From: JAWWBN01 sp033720955
GTDB lineage: Bacteria; Acidobacteriota; Thermoanaerobaculia; Multivoradales; JAHEKO01
Assembly (NCBI GenBank): GCA_033720955.1
Contig: JAWWBN010000026.1
Location: forward strand, 1-26,404
Length of the DNA stretch: 26,404 bases
Reading direction: 5' to 3'
Part shown: positions 13,933 to 22,477 of the stretch, piece by piece
Position numbering within the stretch: position 1 is the stretch's first letter
How the letters are laid out: each line of letters starts with the position of its first letter
The notes under the pieces: model-generated
What the model saw: only the letters and a program-made list of their open reading frames with translations
Databases searched by the model: none
Told to the model about the DNA's origin: nothing
Program-made: the position numbers and the translations under genes

Positions 13933-16890
13933 TCAGTCGGGCCGCGCCGCGACCTCCGTCTTGGCGGCCGGCGGAACCGGTCGGAGAGTGGCGAGGGCGA
14001 TGCCGCTCCGGCCGTCGGCCAGGGCGTACCAGAAGGCCAGGTCGCCCCGATCGTTGAGCGCCCGGCTGAAGCCGAGGGCGGTCAGGGTGGAGCCGAACAG
14101 CGGATCCCCGAGACGAGCCACCTCCTCCAGCAGACCGCGGGCGACGAGGTAGAGGCCGCCTCCGCCCCCGTCGAGCTCTCCGACGAAGGCCACGGCGCCC
14201 TCCGCGTTGAGCCCGACTCCGGAGCCGAAGCCGTTGAAGCCGCGAAAGCGGCCGGCGGTGTCCGCGATGGCCGTCAGCGACCCGCCCTCGGCGACGTAGA
14301 TCGCGCTTCCGCCGTCGTCGAGGCCCGCTTGGAAGGCCACGACGCCGGAGTCGTTGACCTCCACCGGCCCGTGAAAGCCGCTGAGCGCCCCGGGCGTGTC
14401 GGCGATCCGGGTGAGCCCGGCCCCGTCGGCGATCCAGACGGACTCCACCGCCCCCTCCTCCTCGAGGGTCCGAAAGGCGACCTGCCCCACGTTGTTGATC
14501 GACGGCTCCCCGAGCTCGGAGAAGGGGGTGTCGACCGTGGTCGCGATCAGCCGGGGCGGGCCGCCGTCGGAGGCGTAGATGGCGGTGTCTCCCGACTCGA
14601 GGCGGACGCGGAAGACCACCGTGCCGCCGTCGTCGACCGACGGCGGGCCGACCGGACCGCCCGGCTCGGCGATCGCGATCACGCTCCCGCCGTCGCCCAG
14701 GAAGACGCCGTCGCGATACGGCCCTTCCGCCGCCCCGAAGGCGACGGCGCCGCCGTCGTTGATCGCAACCTCCTCCGGAGCGAGGCTGGCGAAGCGCGCC
14801 GTGTTGTCGGCGATCGCGCTCACCCCGGAGGAGTCGGCGCGGAAAGCTCCCTGCGCTCCGGTGTCGGTCACCGCGGTGAAGGCCGTCTGGTCCCGGTTGT
14901 TGAGCGACGGCCGGCCGAACCGGTCGCGGGGACCGAGGGTGTCGTCCACACTCACGATCGACCGGAGGGTGGTGGGCAGGCTGACCGGCGGCGTCGGCGT
15001 GGGGAGCTCGACGAGGAGCGCCTGCGAGAGGATCGGATCGGCTTCGACGTCGATCAGGCCGTCCGGGAACTCCGACAGGTCGGTCAGGTAGATCCCCCGG
15101 CCCAGCTCGTCGGTCACGAAGGGGCTGACCGGGCTCAGGGCGAAGGGATGGCTCTCGCAGCCCACGCAGAGCGCCTCGCCGAGCTCCGCCACCGGCACGC
15201 CCGCGGCGTCGTGGAGGACGACCGGCTCGTCGAGGTAGATCAGCGTTGCGAAGGTCTCGCAGAACTCGCCCACGCACTGCTCGAGCCGCTGCGCCCGGCC
15301 GGCGACCTCGACCTCGAACGTGTCGCCGGCGTCGAGAGGGTCCTCTCCGGGAGTGCGGACGAAACGGAGCTGGTAGGTGACCCGACCCGAGCCGGGGTCC
15401 TCGCCGACGAATCGAGCCCCCTGCTGTAGGAGCTTCGAGCGGGGAAACTCTCCCAGAAACTGGCTCGACTTGGGCACCACGACGTCGTCCGCCGTCACAG
15501 CACCCAGTCCGATCGGGAAGGCCGGCTCCCGGAAGAGAGGCACCCTCACCAGCCCGTCCAGGGGCAGGGTCTCGTCGGCGGCGGGACCCAGGTCCCCCAA
15601 GGGCGTCTCGACGTCGAGCACCTGGAGGTGGAAGACCACTCCCAGGCTCAGGCCCGTCTCGTTCTGGAAGTGGTTCTCGAGCAGATAGGTCGGGCGGATC
15701 CTCAACTCCTCCAGCGATCCGACGAGCGGCTGGATCACGACGCTCTCACCGAGCCCGAACTCGACGAGCATGGTGGGATGGAAGACGCCGCTCTCGCCGC
15801 GCGCCAGGACCACCTCGTGGAAGCCGAGCTGCACGCGGGGCCGGGGTGTGAAGGTCATCTCCTGGTAGAGGCTGAGCACCGGGCCGCCGTCGGTCGAGAG
15901 CAGCGAGTAGCCGATCGGCCCGATCCTGTTGCTCAGAACGGCGCCGACGACGGGGACGATCTTGTCGAAGTCGGCCTGCAGGCTGAGGATGGGCTTCTGG
16001 GCGAAGCCGTGCAGCACCCCTCCCGGCGCGGCCGGCCGGCTGTCCACCCGCACGTCCGGGTAGCTCACCTCGACGTAGCCGCCGCCGGGGATGACGAACG
16101 TCTGCTGGAACAGGTCCACCGGCTCGAAGCCCGGGACCTGGATTCCGGCGGGGCTGACCCTGACCAGGGGGACCTCGCGGGGCCCGTCGCCGAAGAGGAA
16201 CTCCTTGCGGGCGGTGTCGAAAAGGTAATCGGCCTCGAGAAAGACGCCGGCCCTGACGTCCCAGTCGGCGGTCGCCCAGGCCGCGGCGTTTGGGAAGTAG
16301 GTCGAGAAGTGGGGCTGCGAGAAGACCTCGAGCTCGAAGCCGGGGATGGAGGTCCTCCCGGCTTCGTAGCCCGCCCCCGCCGCGAGGGCGCTGGTGCGGA
16401 AGGGGATCTCCCTGCGCTCGGTGCCGGGAAGAAAGGCGCTGGTGATCGTGAAGGGGCGGCCCGTGGTGACCGTGTCGTTCGGACCGTTGGTCTCGATCCG
16501 CAGCACCGCGACCGCCGGATAGTTGATGTTCAGCCGCCCGCCGCTGACGTAGTAGCCGAAATTGAGTCCGAAGTGACCCGATACGCTGCCCCCCGCCTTG
16601 AGTCCCGGATCGATGGGCAGATCGACTCCCAGCGTCTCTTCCACGACGCCGATGACGACGCCGGTGGGGTCTTCGAGGTCCGGCAGATCGGCCCGGAAGT
16701 CGAACCGCAGCTTCCTGTACTCCCACTCGTGATGGAACGCCGGCCCGCCGGTCCAGGGATTCTGGTTGACGGCCGTGAAGGCCACGTTGTGACGGACCTC
16801 CACGTCGGCGTGCACGCCGGCGGCGGGGGCGAGCGCGGCGATGGCCGCGGCGAGGGAGAGCCGAGCTCTGGGAGAGGGAGCCTGCCACAT
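13933..16890 (-). CDS. Exported protein with C-terminal choice-of-anchor NxxGxxAF tandem repeats
   Basis: A 985-residue protein with an N-terminal signal peptide (RLSLAAAIAALAPAAGVHA, cleavage after about residue 28). Residues ~30-640 are not recognised; they include a beta-rich stretch and two Cys pairs (CVGEFC, CVGC) that could form disulfides. From about residue 663 at least seven repeats of 42-52 residues begin near 663, 710, 752, 798, 845, 894 and 946, each opening with an N-x-x-G-x-x-A-F-like core (NNRDQTAF, NDGGAVAF, NNVGQVAF, NDSGVVAF, NDRGDLAF) and usually followed by a short strand and an I-A-D-T turn. This is the NCBI-named choice-of-anchor tandem repeat NxxGxxAF type, thought to be surface beta-propellers of unknown function. 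No PEP-CTERM or sortase anchor is visible at the C-terminus. An AAGGAGGAAG site precedes the ATG at 16890. Its 3' end abuts the broken SnoaL gene. Confidence 0.82.
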   Translation of the reverse strand: MWQAPSPRARLSLAAAIAALAPAAGVHADVEVRHNVAFTAVNQNPWTGGPAFHHEWEYRKLRFDFRADLPDLEDPTGVVIGVVEETLGVDLPIDPGLKAGGSVSGHFGLNFGYYVSGGRLNINYPAVAVLRIETNGPNDTVTTGRPFTITSAFLPGTERREIPFRTSALAAGAGYEAGRTSIPGFELEVFSQPHFSTYFPNAAAWATADWDVRAGVFLEADYLFDTARKEFLFGDGPREVPLVRVSPAGIQVPGFEPVDLFQQTFVIPGGGYVEVSYPDVRVDSRPAAPGGVLHGFAQKPILSLQADFDKIVPVVGAVLSNRIGPIGYSLLSTDGGPVLSLYQEMTFTPRPRVQLGFHEVVLARGESGVFHPTMLVEFGLGESVVIQPLVGSLEELRIRPTYLLENHFQNETGLSLGVVFHLQVLDVETPLGDLGPAADETLPLDGLVRVPLFREPAFPIGLGAVTADDVVVPKSSQFLGEFPRSKLLQQGARFVGEDPGSGRVTYQLRFVRTPGEDPLDAGDTFEVEVAGRAQRLEQCVGEFCETFATLIYLDEPVVLHDAAGVPVAELGEALCVGCESHPFALSPVSPFVTDELGRGIYLTDLSEFPDGLIDVEADPILSQALLVELPTPTPPVSLPTTLRSIVSVDDTLGPRDRFGRPSLNNRDQTAFTAVTDTGAQGAFRADSSGVSAIADNTARFASLAPEEVAINDGGAVAFGAAEGPYRDGVFLGDGGSVIAIAEPGGPVGPPSVDDGGTVVFRVRLESGDTAIYASDGGPPRLIATTVDTPFSELGEPSINNVGQVAFRTLEEEGAVESVWIADGAGLTRIADTPGALSGFHGPVEVNDSGVVAFQAGLDDGGSAIYVAEGGSLTAIADTAGRFRGFNGFGSGVGLNAEGAVAFVGELDGGGGGLYLVARGLLEEVARLGDPLFGSTLTALGFSRALNDRGDLAFWYALADGRSGIALATLRPVPPAAKTEVAARPD

Positions 16891-17256
16891 GACCTTCTTC
16901 CTCCTTGCGCCGGAAGAGCGGGTTCGGGGGACGGCGGACGCCCGGCGGCCCCGGCGACGTGCGTCCGCGCTGGCGGCCCGGAAGCCGGGTCGCGGGCTGG
17001 AGCCAGGGGCGGGAACGGCAGGGCGTCTCCGGCTGCCGGCTCCCGCGCCTTTCGGGGTTCGCTCCGTTTTTTCCGATGGCCTCCTGAGAGCGCTTGTCTA
17101 CGCATGGAGGCGAGCGCTGTCAAGAGAAAAGTGAAGGGGAGCGTCCGGTTCCCGGCGAGCGATTCGGGAGCCCCCCGCGACGGCTGCCCGGCGGCGGCCT
17201 CTGTCCCGCGGAGGCCCGACCCGGATAGTCTCGGGCGATTCACGAGGAGGTGCCCG
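16891..17256. other. Divergent intergenic region
   Basis: This 366-bp gap separates the divergent starts of the NxxGxxAF protein and the M14 peptidase. It holds the ribosome-binding sites of both genes and a candidate minus-strand promoter at 17095-17123. Two near-direct copies of AGCGCT(T)GTC, near 17089 and 17113, overlap that promoter and could be a regulator site. Open frames through the gap have no family resemblance and no good start, so I call no gene here. Confidence 0.5.
17095..17123 (-). promoter_or_regulatory. Candidate promoter for the NxxGxxAF protein gene
   Basis: On the minus strand there is a perfect TTGACA (-35, 17123-17118), a 17-nt spacer and TAGACA (17100-17095) as a weak -10. 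It would give a leader of about 200 nt before the ATG at 16890. The -35 is strong but the -10 matches only 3 of 6 positions, so this is moderate evidence. Confidence 0.35.
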
Positions 17257-20181
17257 ATGCGGTGGAGGAGGATCGGAAGCGAGGCGGGGGCTGTGGCGAC
17301 GGCTGCGCTGGTGGGGCTCGGTCTGGCCCTGGGGAGCGCGGCGCAGGCCGCCGGTCCGCCGCCCAACGAGATGGAGGAGCTCCGGTACGACCACGACTTC
17401 TTCCCCGGCACCAGCTACGACCCGGCCGTCCCGGCGCCCGAGGCGGTGCTCGGGTTCCGGCCCGGCGATCGGGCGGCCTTCCCGCACGAGGTCGAGCGCT
17501 ACCTGACGGTCCTCGCCGAGGCGAGCCCGCGCGCCGAGCTGCGAGAGATCGGCCGCACCCACGAGGGGCGGCCGCTGCTCTGCCTGGTGGTCTCGTCGCC
17601 CGCGAACATGGCGCGGCTCGAGGAGATCCGCGCCGGCATGGGGCGGCTGGCCGACCCGCGCGGCCTGGACGAGAGCGAGGCGCGGCGGCTGGTGGCCGAG
17701 CTGCCGGCGCCGGCCTGGCTGGCCTACTCGATCCACGGCGACGAAACCTCCGGGACCGACGCCGCCCTGGCGGTGGCCCACCACCTCGCGGCGGGGACCG
17801 GGCCCGAGCTCGAGACGCTCCTCGAGCGGGTCGTGGTGCTGATCGACCCCATGCAGAACCCCGACGGCCGCCACCGCTACCTGCAGCAGATCGCCGAGGG
17901 GCGCGGCGTCAGCCCCAACGTAGACGACCAGTCGCTGCTGCGCGGCTACTGGCCGTGGGGGCGGGGCAACCACTACCTGTTCGACCTGAACCGCGACTGG
18001 ATCCTCGGGGTCCATCCGGAGACCCGGGCGCGGATCCGGGAGGCGTCGAGCTGGCACCCGCTGCTGTTCGTGGACATCCACGAGATGGGCTCCCAGGACA
18101 CCTACCTCTTCTCCCCGGCGCGTCAGCCCCGCAACCCGCACTTCCCGGCCTCCCGGATCGGCTGGAACGACCGCTTCGCCCGCGAGCAGTCGGAGGCGTT
18201 CGACCGCTGGAACTGGCTCTACTACACCGGCGAGTGGAACGAGGGGTGGTACCCGGGCTACACCGACTCGTGGGGAGAGTTCCGGGGCGCGGTGGGGATC
18301 CTCTACGAGCAGGCGCGCTACGCCGAGGACGGCGTGCGGATCGCCGGCGGCGACGTGATGACCTATCGCGGCGGCGTCCATCGCCAGGCGGTCTCCACCC
18401 TGGCCAACCTCCGCACCCTGGCCGCGAACCGCGAGGCTCTGCTCGCGGGGTTCCTGGACGAGCGGCGCGAGGCGGTCTCGGCGACCGGGCCGTACGCCGG
18501 ACGCACCTTCGCCGTGCTGCCCACGGCCAACCGGTCGCGGCTGGCCGCCTTCCTCGACCAGATGGAGCTCCAGGGCTTCGAGGTCTACGTCGCCGACCGC
18601 GAGGTGGACGCCCCGGGAGGGGTGGACCTGCTGGGGCGGCGGTTCGACCGCCGGAAGCTGCCGGCGGGCACCCTTCTCCTCCCCAACCGCCAGCCCGAGG
18701 CGCGGCTGCTGGCGACGATGCTGGAGCTCGACGCCCCCATGCCCGACGACTACCTGCGGCGGGAGCGGCGCGAGCTGCTGCGCACCGGGCGGACGTCGAT
18801 CTACGACCTGACGGCCTGGAGCCTGCCCATGTTCTACGGCCTCGACACCCTCGAGCTGAAGGGCGGCCTGCCGGCCGGAGCCCGTCGCGTGGACCCGCCC
18901 GAGGCGGCGCTGCCGCCGCTCTCCGCGCCCCCGCCGGCCGGAGAGGCCGTGGCCTGGGTCGTGGACGGCGGCGACGACGCGGCGGTGGCGCTGGCCGCCC
19001 GGTTGGCCGAGCGGGGTGTCGAACTGCGCATCGCCGACAAGCCGTTCGAGCTGGGCGGCGCCACCTTCGCGCCCGGATCGGTGGTGGTCCTGCCCTTCGA
19101 CAACCGGCGGAGCGACCTCGATCTGCCCGCCACGGTGACCGAGGCGGCGGCCGAGCTGGAGCTCGCCGTGACCGCCGTCGCAACCGGGCTGGGAGAGGGC
19201 GAGCTGCCCGACCTGGGGGGCGGCCACTTCCACCGGCTGGTGCCGCCGCGCATAGCCCTCCTGGCGCGCCAAGGGGTGGACGGCAACGACTTCGGGGCGA
19301 TCTGGCACGCCATCGACACCCGTCTGGCCATCCGCCACACGCACCTCGACCGGGAGTTCCTGACCTACAACGACCTGCGCCGCTACAACGTCCTGGTGCT
19401 TCCCAACGTCTGGTGGGGCGAGCTCACCGACGCCGAGCGCGAGCTGCTCGAGAAGTGGGTCGAGAGCGGCGGCACCCTGGTGGCGATCGCCGGGAGCGCC
19501 GCCCAGGTGGCGAGCAAGGAGAGCAGCCTCACCGCGGTGCGCCGGCTCCCCGACGTCCTCGAGGATCTCGACGACTACGAGCTGGCGCTAGAGCGAGAGC
19601 GCCAGGCGCGGGCCGGCGAGATGCCGGACCCCGAGGTCGTCTGGGGCCGTGTGGTGGCCGCCGAGCCCGACTACCCGTGGGGTGACGGCAGCCCGGAGCG
19701 CCCGAGCCCCGAGGAGCTCGAGCGCCGAGACGTGTGGGCTCGCCGGTTCATGCCGCAGGGCGCCTTCCTGGCGGCGCGGGTCGATCCCGAGCACTGGCTG
19801 GGCTTCGGCGCCGGCGAGGCCCTGCCGGTGCTCTTCGAGGGCTCGTCGCAGCCGCTGATGGCGGCCGGCGGCGTCGAGGCGCCGGTTCGGGTCGGCGTGC
19901 TCGGCGAGGCTCCCGGCGCCGAGGCCGTCCGGGTCGGCTGGAGCGCCGTGCCCCCCGGCCACGAGCTCCGCGTCCGCATGAGCGGCCTGGTCTGGCCCGA
20001 GGCGGCCTCCCGGCTCGCCAACACGGCCCTCGTCACCCGCGAGGCCAAGGGGAACGGCCAGGTGATCCTCTTCGCCGCGCCGCCGGCCTTCCGGGGTGCG
20101 GCGCGGGGCACCGAGCGGCTGCTGCTCAACGCTCTCGTGTACGGGCCGGGGTTCGGGACGAGACCGCCGATCGTGCCCTGA
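17257..20181 (+). CDS. Exported M14 family zinc metallopeptidase with GATase1-like C-terminal region
   Basis: A 974-residue protein with a signal peptide (VATAALVGLGLALGSAAQA, cleavage near residue 31). The M14 domain carries the zinc ligands His160 and Glu163 (HGDE), His275 (DIHEMG) and the catalytic glutamate Glu351 (LYEQARYAED), in the order of carboxypeptidase A. The enzyme should remove C-terminal residues from peptides or act on peptidoglycan or other peptide substrates outside the cytoplasm. Residues ~650-780 (LLARQGVDGNDFG, YNVLVLPNVWWGELTDAERELLEKWVESGGTLVAIAGS) look like a class I glutamine amidotransferase-like flavodoxin fold without an obvious catalytic cysteine, a known accessory part of this long M14 subgroup. 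The ATG at 17257 follows GAGGAGGT; the frame extends far upstream antisense to the neighbour, which is not coding. The next gene converges from the other strand with a 252-bp gap. Confidence 0.9.
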   Translation: MRWRRIGSEAGAVATAALVGLGLALGSAAQAAGPPPNEMEELRYDHDFFPGTSYDPAVPAPEAVLGFRPGDRAAFPHEVERYLTVLAEASPRAELREIGRTHEGRPLLCLVVSSPANMARLEEIRAGMGRLADPRGLDESEARRLVAELPAPAWLAYSIHGDETSGTDAALAVAHHLAAGTGPELETLLERVVVLIDPMQNPDGRHRYLQQIAEGRGVSPNVDDQSLLRGYWPWGRGNHYLFDLNRDWILGVHPETRARIREASSWHPLLFVDIHEMGSQDTYLFSPARQPRNPHFPASRIGWNDRFAREQSEAFDRWNWLYYTGEWNEGWYPGYTDSWGEFRGAVGILYEQARYAEDGVRIAGGDVMTYRGGVHRQAVSTLANLRTLAANREALLAGFLDERREAVSATGPYAGRTFAVLPTANRSRLAAFLDQMELQGFEVYVADREVDAPGGVDLLGRRFDRRKLPAGTLLLPNRQPEARLLATMLELDAPMPDDYLRRERRELLRTGRTSIYDLTAWSLPMFYGLDTLELKGGLPAGARRVDPPEAALPPLSAPPPAGEAVAWVVDGGDDAAVALAARLAERGVELRIADKPFELGGATFAPGSVVVLPFDNRRSDLDLPATVTEAAAELELAVTAVATGLGEGELPDLGGGHFHRLVPPRIALLARQGVDGNDFGAIWHAIDTRLAIRHTHLDREFLTYNDLRRYNVLVLPNVWWGELTDAERELLEKWVESGGTLVAIAGSAAQVASKESSLTAVRRLPDVLEDLDDYELALERERQARAGEMPDPEVVWGRVVAAEPDYPWGDGSPERPSPEELERRDVWARRFMPQGAFLAARVDPEHWLGFGAGEALPVLFEGSSQPLMAAGGVEAPVRVGVLGEAPGAEAVRVGWSAVPPGHELRVRMSGLVWPEAASRLANTALVTREAKGNGQVILFAAPPAFRGAARGTERLLLNALVYGPGFGTRPPIVP

Positions 20182-20433
20182 CAGAGCGGGGCGCCGGGGC
20201 ACCCGCGCCCGCGCAGCCCTCACCACCCGAGGGTGCTGACAGGGCGACCGAACGCTTCCCCCGGGATCGGGAACCGTGCTGCTCGGCCTGGTCCTGGCCG
20301 GCATGAACGGCGTCCGCGCCGAGGGCGCGAGCCCGCTCGCGACGGCCAGCGGCTCTGGACCGATCGAGAATGCGAGGACGGAGGCAGAGGCGGGGAGGCC
20401 TCGGCCCCCCCGCCCCACTGAGCCGGCGTGCCC
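20182..20433. other. Convergent intergenic region
   Basis: A 252-bp gap lies between the stop codons of the M14 and S8 peptidase genes. It contains a strong GC hairpin at 20389-20414. A 67-codon plus-strand frame from 20276 begins with a hydrophobic stretch (LLGLVLAGMNGVRAEG) that looks like a signal peptide, but it has no ribosome-binding site, runs into the S8 gene and shows no family resemblance, so it is not called. Confidence 0.45.
20389..20414. terminator. GC-rich hairpin between convergent genes, possible bidirectional terminator
   Basis: The arms GGCGGGG (20389-20395) and CCCCGCC (20408-20414) pair perfectly around a core that includes GGCC and its complement. The hairpin sits between two converging genes, where a shared terminator is expected. 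There is no T-tract on either side, so it is not a classical intrinsic terminator and the call is tentative. Confidence 0.35.
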
Positions 20434-21876
20434 CTATTCGGTGCAGGCGCGCCGCGCGTTGACGAAGCCGTGGCCGTAGAACTCGTCCTTGCCGACCTTG
20501 CCCTCGTCGTCCGCGGTGTTCATCAGCTTGGTCTTGAGCGCGCCCTTCGAGATGCCGGGGTTGGCGCCCTTGATCAGCGCCGCCACGCCGGCCGCGGCCG
20601 GCGAGGCCATGCTGGTGCCCGCGGCGAAGCAGAAGCTGAAGGTGGGCGGCGTGCTCGTTCCGCGGCAGGTGCTGAGCACCATGTCGAGGAACCAGGCGCC
20701 GACCGGGAAGAGGGTGAAGTCGCCCCCCGGCGCGGCCAGGGTGACCAGGTCCTCACCGTAATTGGTGTAGGAGGCGATGCGGCGGTAGTTGCTGCCGCCG
20801 TTGGCGAAGTCGACCGGACCGGTGGCCGAGATGGCCAGGCCGCTGCCCGACTGGGCCGGGATCACCGTCAGGTCTGCGAACTGGCCGATGTCGAGGCCGT
20901 TGTTGGCGGCCGCCGAGATCACCAGAACGCCCCTGCTGCCGGCGAAGTTGACCGCCTTGGCGGCGGCCGAGTGGAAGCCCGGGAAGGAGCTCTTGAAGAA
21001 CAGCGCCCCCAGACTCATGTTGATGATGTCCGCCCGCTGCGTGCAGCCGGCACCGAACGAGGCGGGGTCGGCGGCGAAGAGGACGGCGCCGATGACGGCG
21101 CCGAACGAGCCGCTGCCGGCGTGCAGAGCTTTGAGGTGCATGAGGGTGGCGCCCGGCGCCACGCCGATGATGCCGAAGCCGTTGTCGGCGCCGAGCACGA
21201 TGCCGGCGACGTGGGTGCCGTGCCAGAAGGTCCCCGTGTCCGTGGTGTAGGGGACGCCCGGGACGAACGAGGCGGAGCAGGCCGCGTCGAGGTTGGGGGC
21301 GATGTCCGGGTGGATGTGGTAGAGACCGCCGTCGATCACCGCGACCCGCGCGCCGCTGCCGTCACAGCCCGCGGCCCAGGCCCCCGGGGCGTCGATCGCC
21401 ACCATGTTCCACTGCAGGGGGAAGAAGGTCTCGTCGCCGGGAGTCACGACGGACTCCACCAGGGGCGGCTGGTCCCAGTCGACGAACACGTCCTCCTCGG
21501 CGAACAGGAAGCTCGCGGCTCCCGTCACCTCGTCGAGGAAGTCGGGGTTGCTGGAGACCGCGAGCGCCAGGCCGGTCGGACCGTGGGCGAAGACCAGCTC
21601 GCCGCCCGCCGCGCGCACGGCCTGGGTGTGCTTCTTCCTCCACCGGCCGGCGTCGAGCAGATACTGGGTCGCGCTCGCCGAAGCGGCGTGGAACAGCGCC
21701 GGATGCTGGCGAGCCGCCCGATTCGCCCGTCGGGCCTGCTGGGCGGCCCGCCTCGCCGCCTTGTCGATAGAGCCGGACTCGTCGGCCACGGCGCGGTTCT
21801 TGGCCAGGACCTCGGCCGGAACACCCACGGCGACGAGCGCCACGAGGGTCAACAGACAGATCAGCTTTCGCTTCAT
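20434..21876 (-). CDS. Exported S8 family subtilisin-like serine protease
   Basis: A 480-residue secreted protease. It has a Lys-rich signal peptide (LICLLTLVALVAVG, cleavage after about residue 25) and a propeptide-like stretch (~26-150) rich in Ala/Arg, then the S8 catalytic domain. The triad is Asp182 (VAVIDGG), His219 (HGTHVAGI) and Ser422 (GTSMASPAAAG), with the oxyanion Asn near 325 (SAAANNG). Several cysteines (171, 200, 278, 404, 416, 478) could form disulfides, as in exported subtilases. The start at 21876 is preferred to the ATG 15 bp upstream because AGGAGGTG lies 5-7 nt before it and the next residues begin the signal peptide. It probably degrades extracellular protein, in keeping with the M14 peptidase convergent to it. 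All catalytic residues are present, so activity is likely. Confidence 0.93.
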   Translation of the reverse strand: MKRKLICLLTLVALVAVGVPAEVLAKNRAVADESGSIDKAARRAAQQARRANRAARQHPALFHAASASATQYLLDAGRWRKKHTQAVRAAGGELVFAHGPTGLALAVSSNPDFLDEVTGAASFLFAEEDVFVDWDQPPLVESVVTPGDETFFPLQWNMVAIDAPGAWAAGCDGSGARVAVIDGGLYHIHPDIAPNLDAACSASFVPGVPYTTDTGTFWHGTHVAGIVLGADNGFGIIGVAPGATLMHLKALHAGSGSFGAVIGAVLFAADPASFGAGCTQRADIINMSLGALFFKSSFPGFHSAAAKAVNFAGSRGVLVISAAANNGLDIGQFADLTVIPAQSGSGLAISATGPVDFANGGSNYRRIASYTNYGEDLVTLAAPGGDFTLFPVGAWFLDMVLSTCRGTSTPPTFSFCFAAGTSMASPAAAGVAALIKGANPGISKGALKTKLMNTADDEGKVGKDEFYGHGFVNARRACTE

Positions 21877-22184
21877 TCCACACCTCCTCATGGTGGAAAC
21901 GGGCTCACGGCACGGCCGTCGCTCATGGCGACCCGGGCGTCCGCGAGGCGAGTTGGTCGAGACAGGGGCATTCTAGAGCGAGCGTCGAGAAAGTGGCAAA
22001 TAGACATCCGGCTATGGACCTCCCGAGATCGGGGCCCGAGGGGCGGGGGTGCCTCTGCGCCTCCAGATCCTCGACGGTGTGCCAGAGTGCCGACCGTCCA
22101 TCCCAGCAACGCTCCGCGACGACCTGTTCGGCGCATGGGCTCGGTCGACCCTATCTGCCGAGGCGGCTGGGTGAGCCGGCGCCG
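21877..22184. other. Gene-poor stretch upstream of the S8 protease
   Basis: About 300 bp holds the ribosome-binding site and upstream region of the S8 gene, then lower-GC sequence with no recognisable gene. Toward 22110-22184 the plus-strand frame leads into the alcohol dehydrogenase remnant, but no conserved residues can be recognised before about 22185. No clear promoter motif was found. Confidence 0.4.
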
Positions 22185-22340
22185 ACGAAGAAGGAGGCGA
22201 TGACGCTGCTCGCGGAGCTGCTCGAGACGGGGAAGCTCACACCCGTCATCGACCGGGCCTTCCCGCTCGACGAGGCGCGCGCGGCGATGCGTTACCTGGT
22301 GAGCGGGCGCGCTCGTGGCCGGCTCGTCATGGTGCCCCGA
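22185..22340 (+). pseudogene. 3' remnant of a zinc-type alcohol dehydrogenase/quinone oxidoreductase (MDR family)
   Basis: About 50 residues (KKEAMTLLAELLETGKLTP, VIDRAFPLDEARAAMRYLV, SGRARGRLVMVP) match the C-terminus of medium-chain dehydrogenase/reductase proteins, where L-x-E-G-K-x-T-P-V-I-D-R and the G-H-A-R-G-K-V-V-I end are characteristic. The other ~270 residues, including the GroES-like zinc domain and Rossmann fold, are absent. The upstream part of the frame shows no conserved sequence. Past the normal C-terminus the frame continues without homology through the 18-bp repeat to a stop at 22463. An ATG at 22200 has AAGGAGG just before it, but this is most likely chance. It is therefore a decayed or cut-off gene, placed at the edge of the mosaic region. 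Confidence 0.6.
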
Positions 22341-22371
22341 GGCGCTCGAGGCGGTCCGACCGGAAAGCCCC

Positions 22372-22389
22372 CATCTGAACCCCATTCAG
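22372..22389. repeat. 18-bp direct repeat, left copy, with internal palindrome
   Basis: CATCTGAACCCCATTCAG occurs here and again at 26089-26106 in the same orientation, 3.7 kb apart. It contains the inverted arms CTGAA and TTCAG around CCCCA. Each copy lies about 25-35 bp after the end of a coding segment. It could be an attachment-site core, an intergenic repeat or the scar of an element; the sequence does not decide. Confidence 0.7.
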
Positions 22390-22411
22390 GACGCTGGAGT
22401 GCGCCCGGGTA

Positions 22412-22430
22412 CGCTCGACTTCATCGAGCG
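22412..22430. repeat. Perfect stem-loop near the YoeB 3' end
   Basis: CGCTCGA and TCGAGCG form a 7-bp perfect stem around CTTCA. It lies about 48 bp beyond the yoeB stop, so it may end the toxin-antitoxin transcript, but no T-tract follows on either strand. Confidence 0.35.
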
Positions 22431-22477
22431 GTCGATCTCGGGTCCCACGGGTGGGGGCGATAGGAGACGTCTGCCTG

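Noticed and set aside
15628..17256. A 5' extension of the M14 peptidase frame by about 540 codons
   Set aside because: It runs antisense to the NxxGxxAF gene; the ATG at 17257 has a strong ribosome-binding site and starts a signal peptide.
20276..20479. Small exported peptide gene
   Set aside because: A hydrophobic start is present, but there is no ribosome-binding site and the frame ends antisense inside the S8 protease gene.
22412..22455. CRISPR-like or tRNA-like structure from stem-loops near the repeat
   Set aside because: There are only isolated hairpins, no repeat-spacer periodicity and no cloverleaf.
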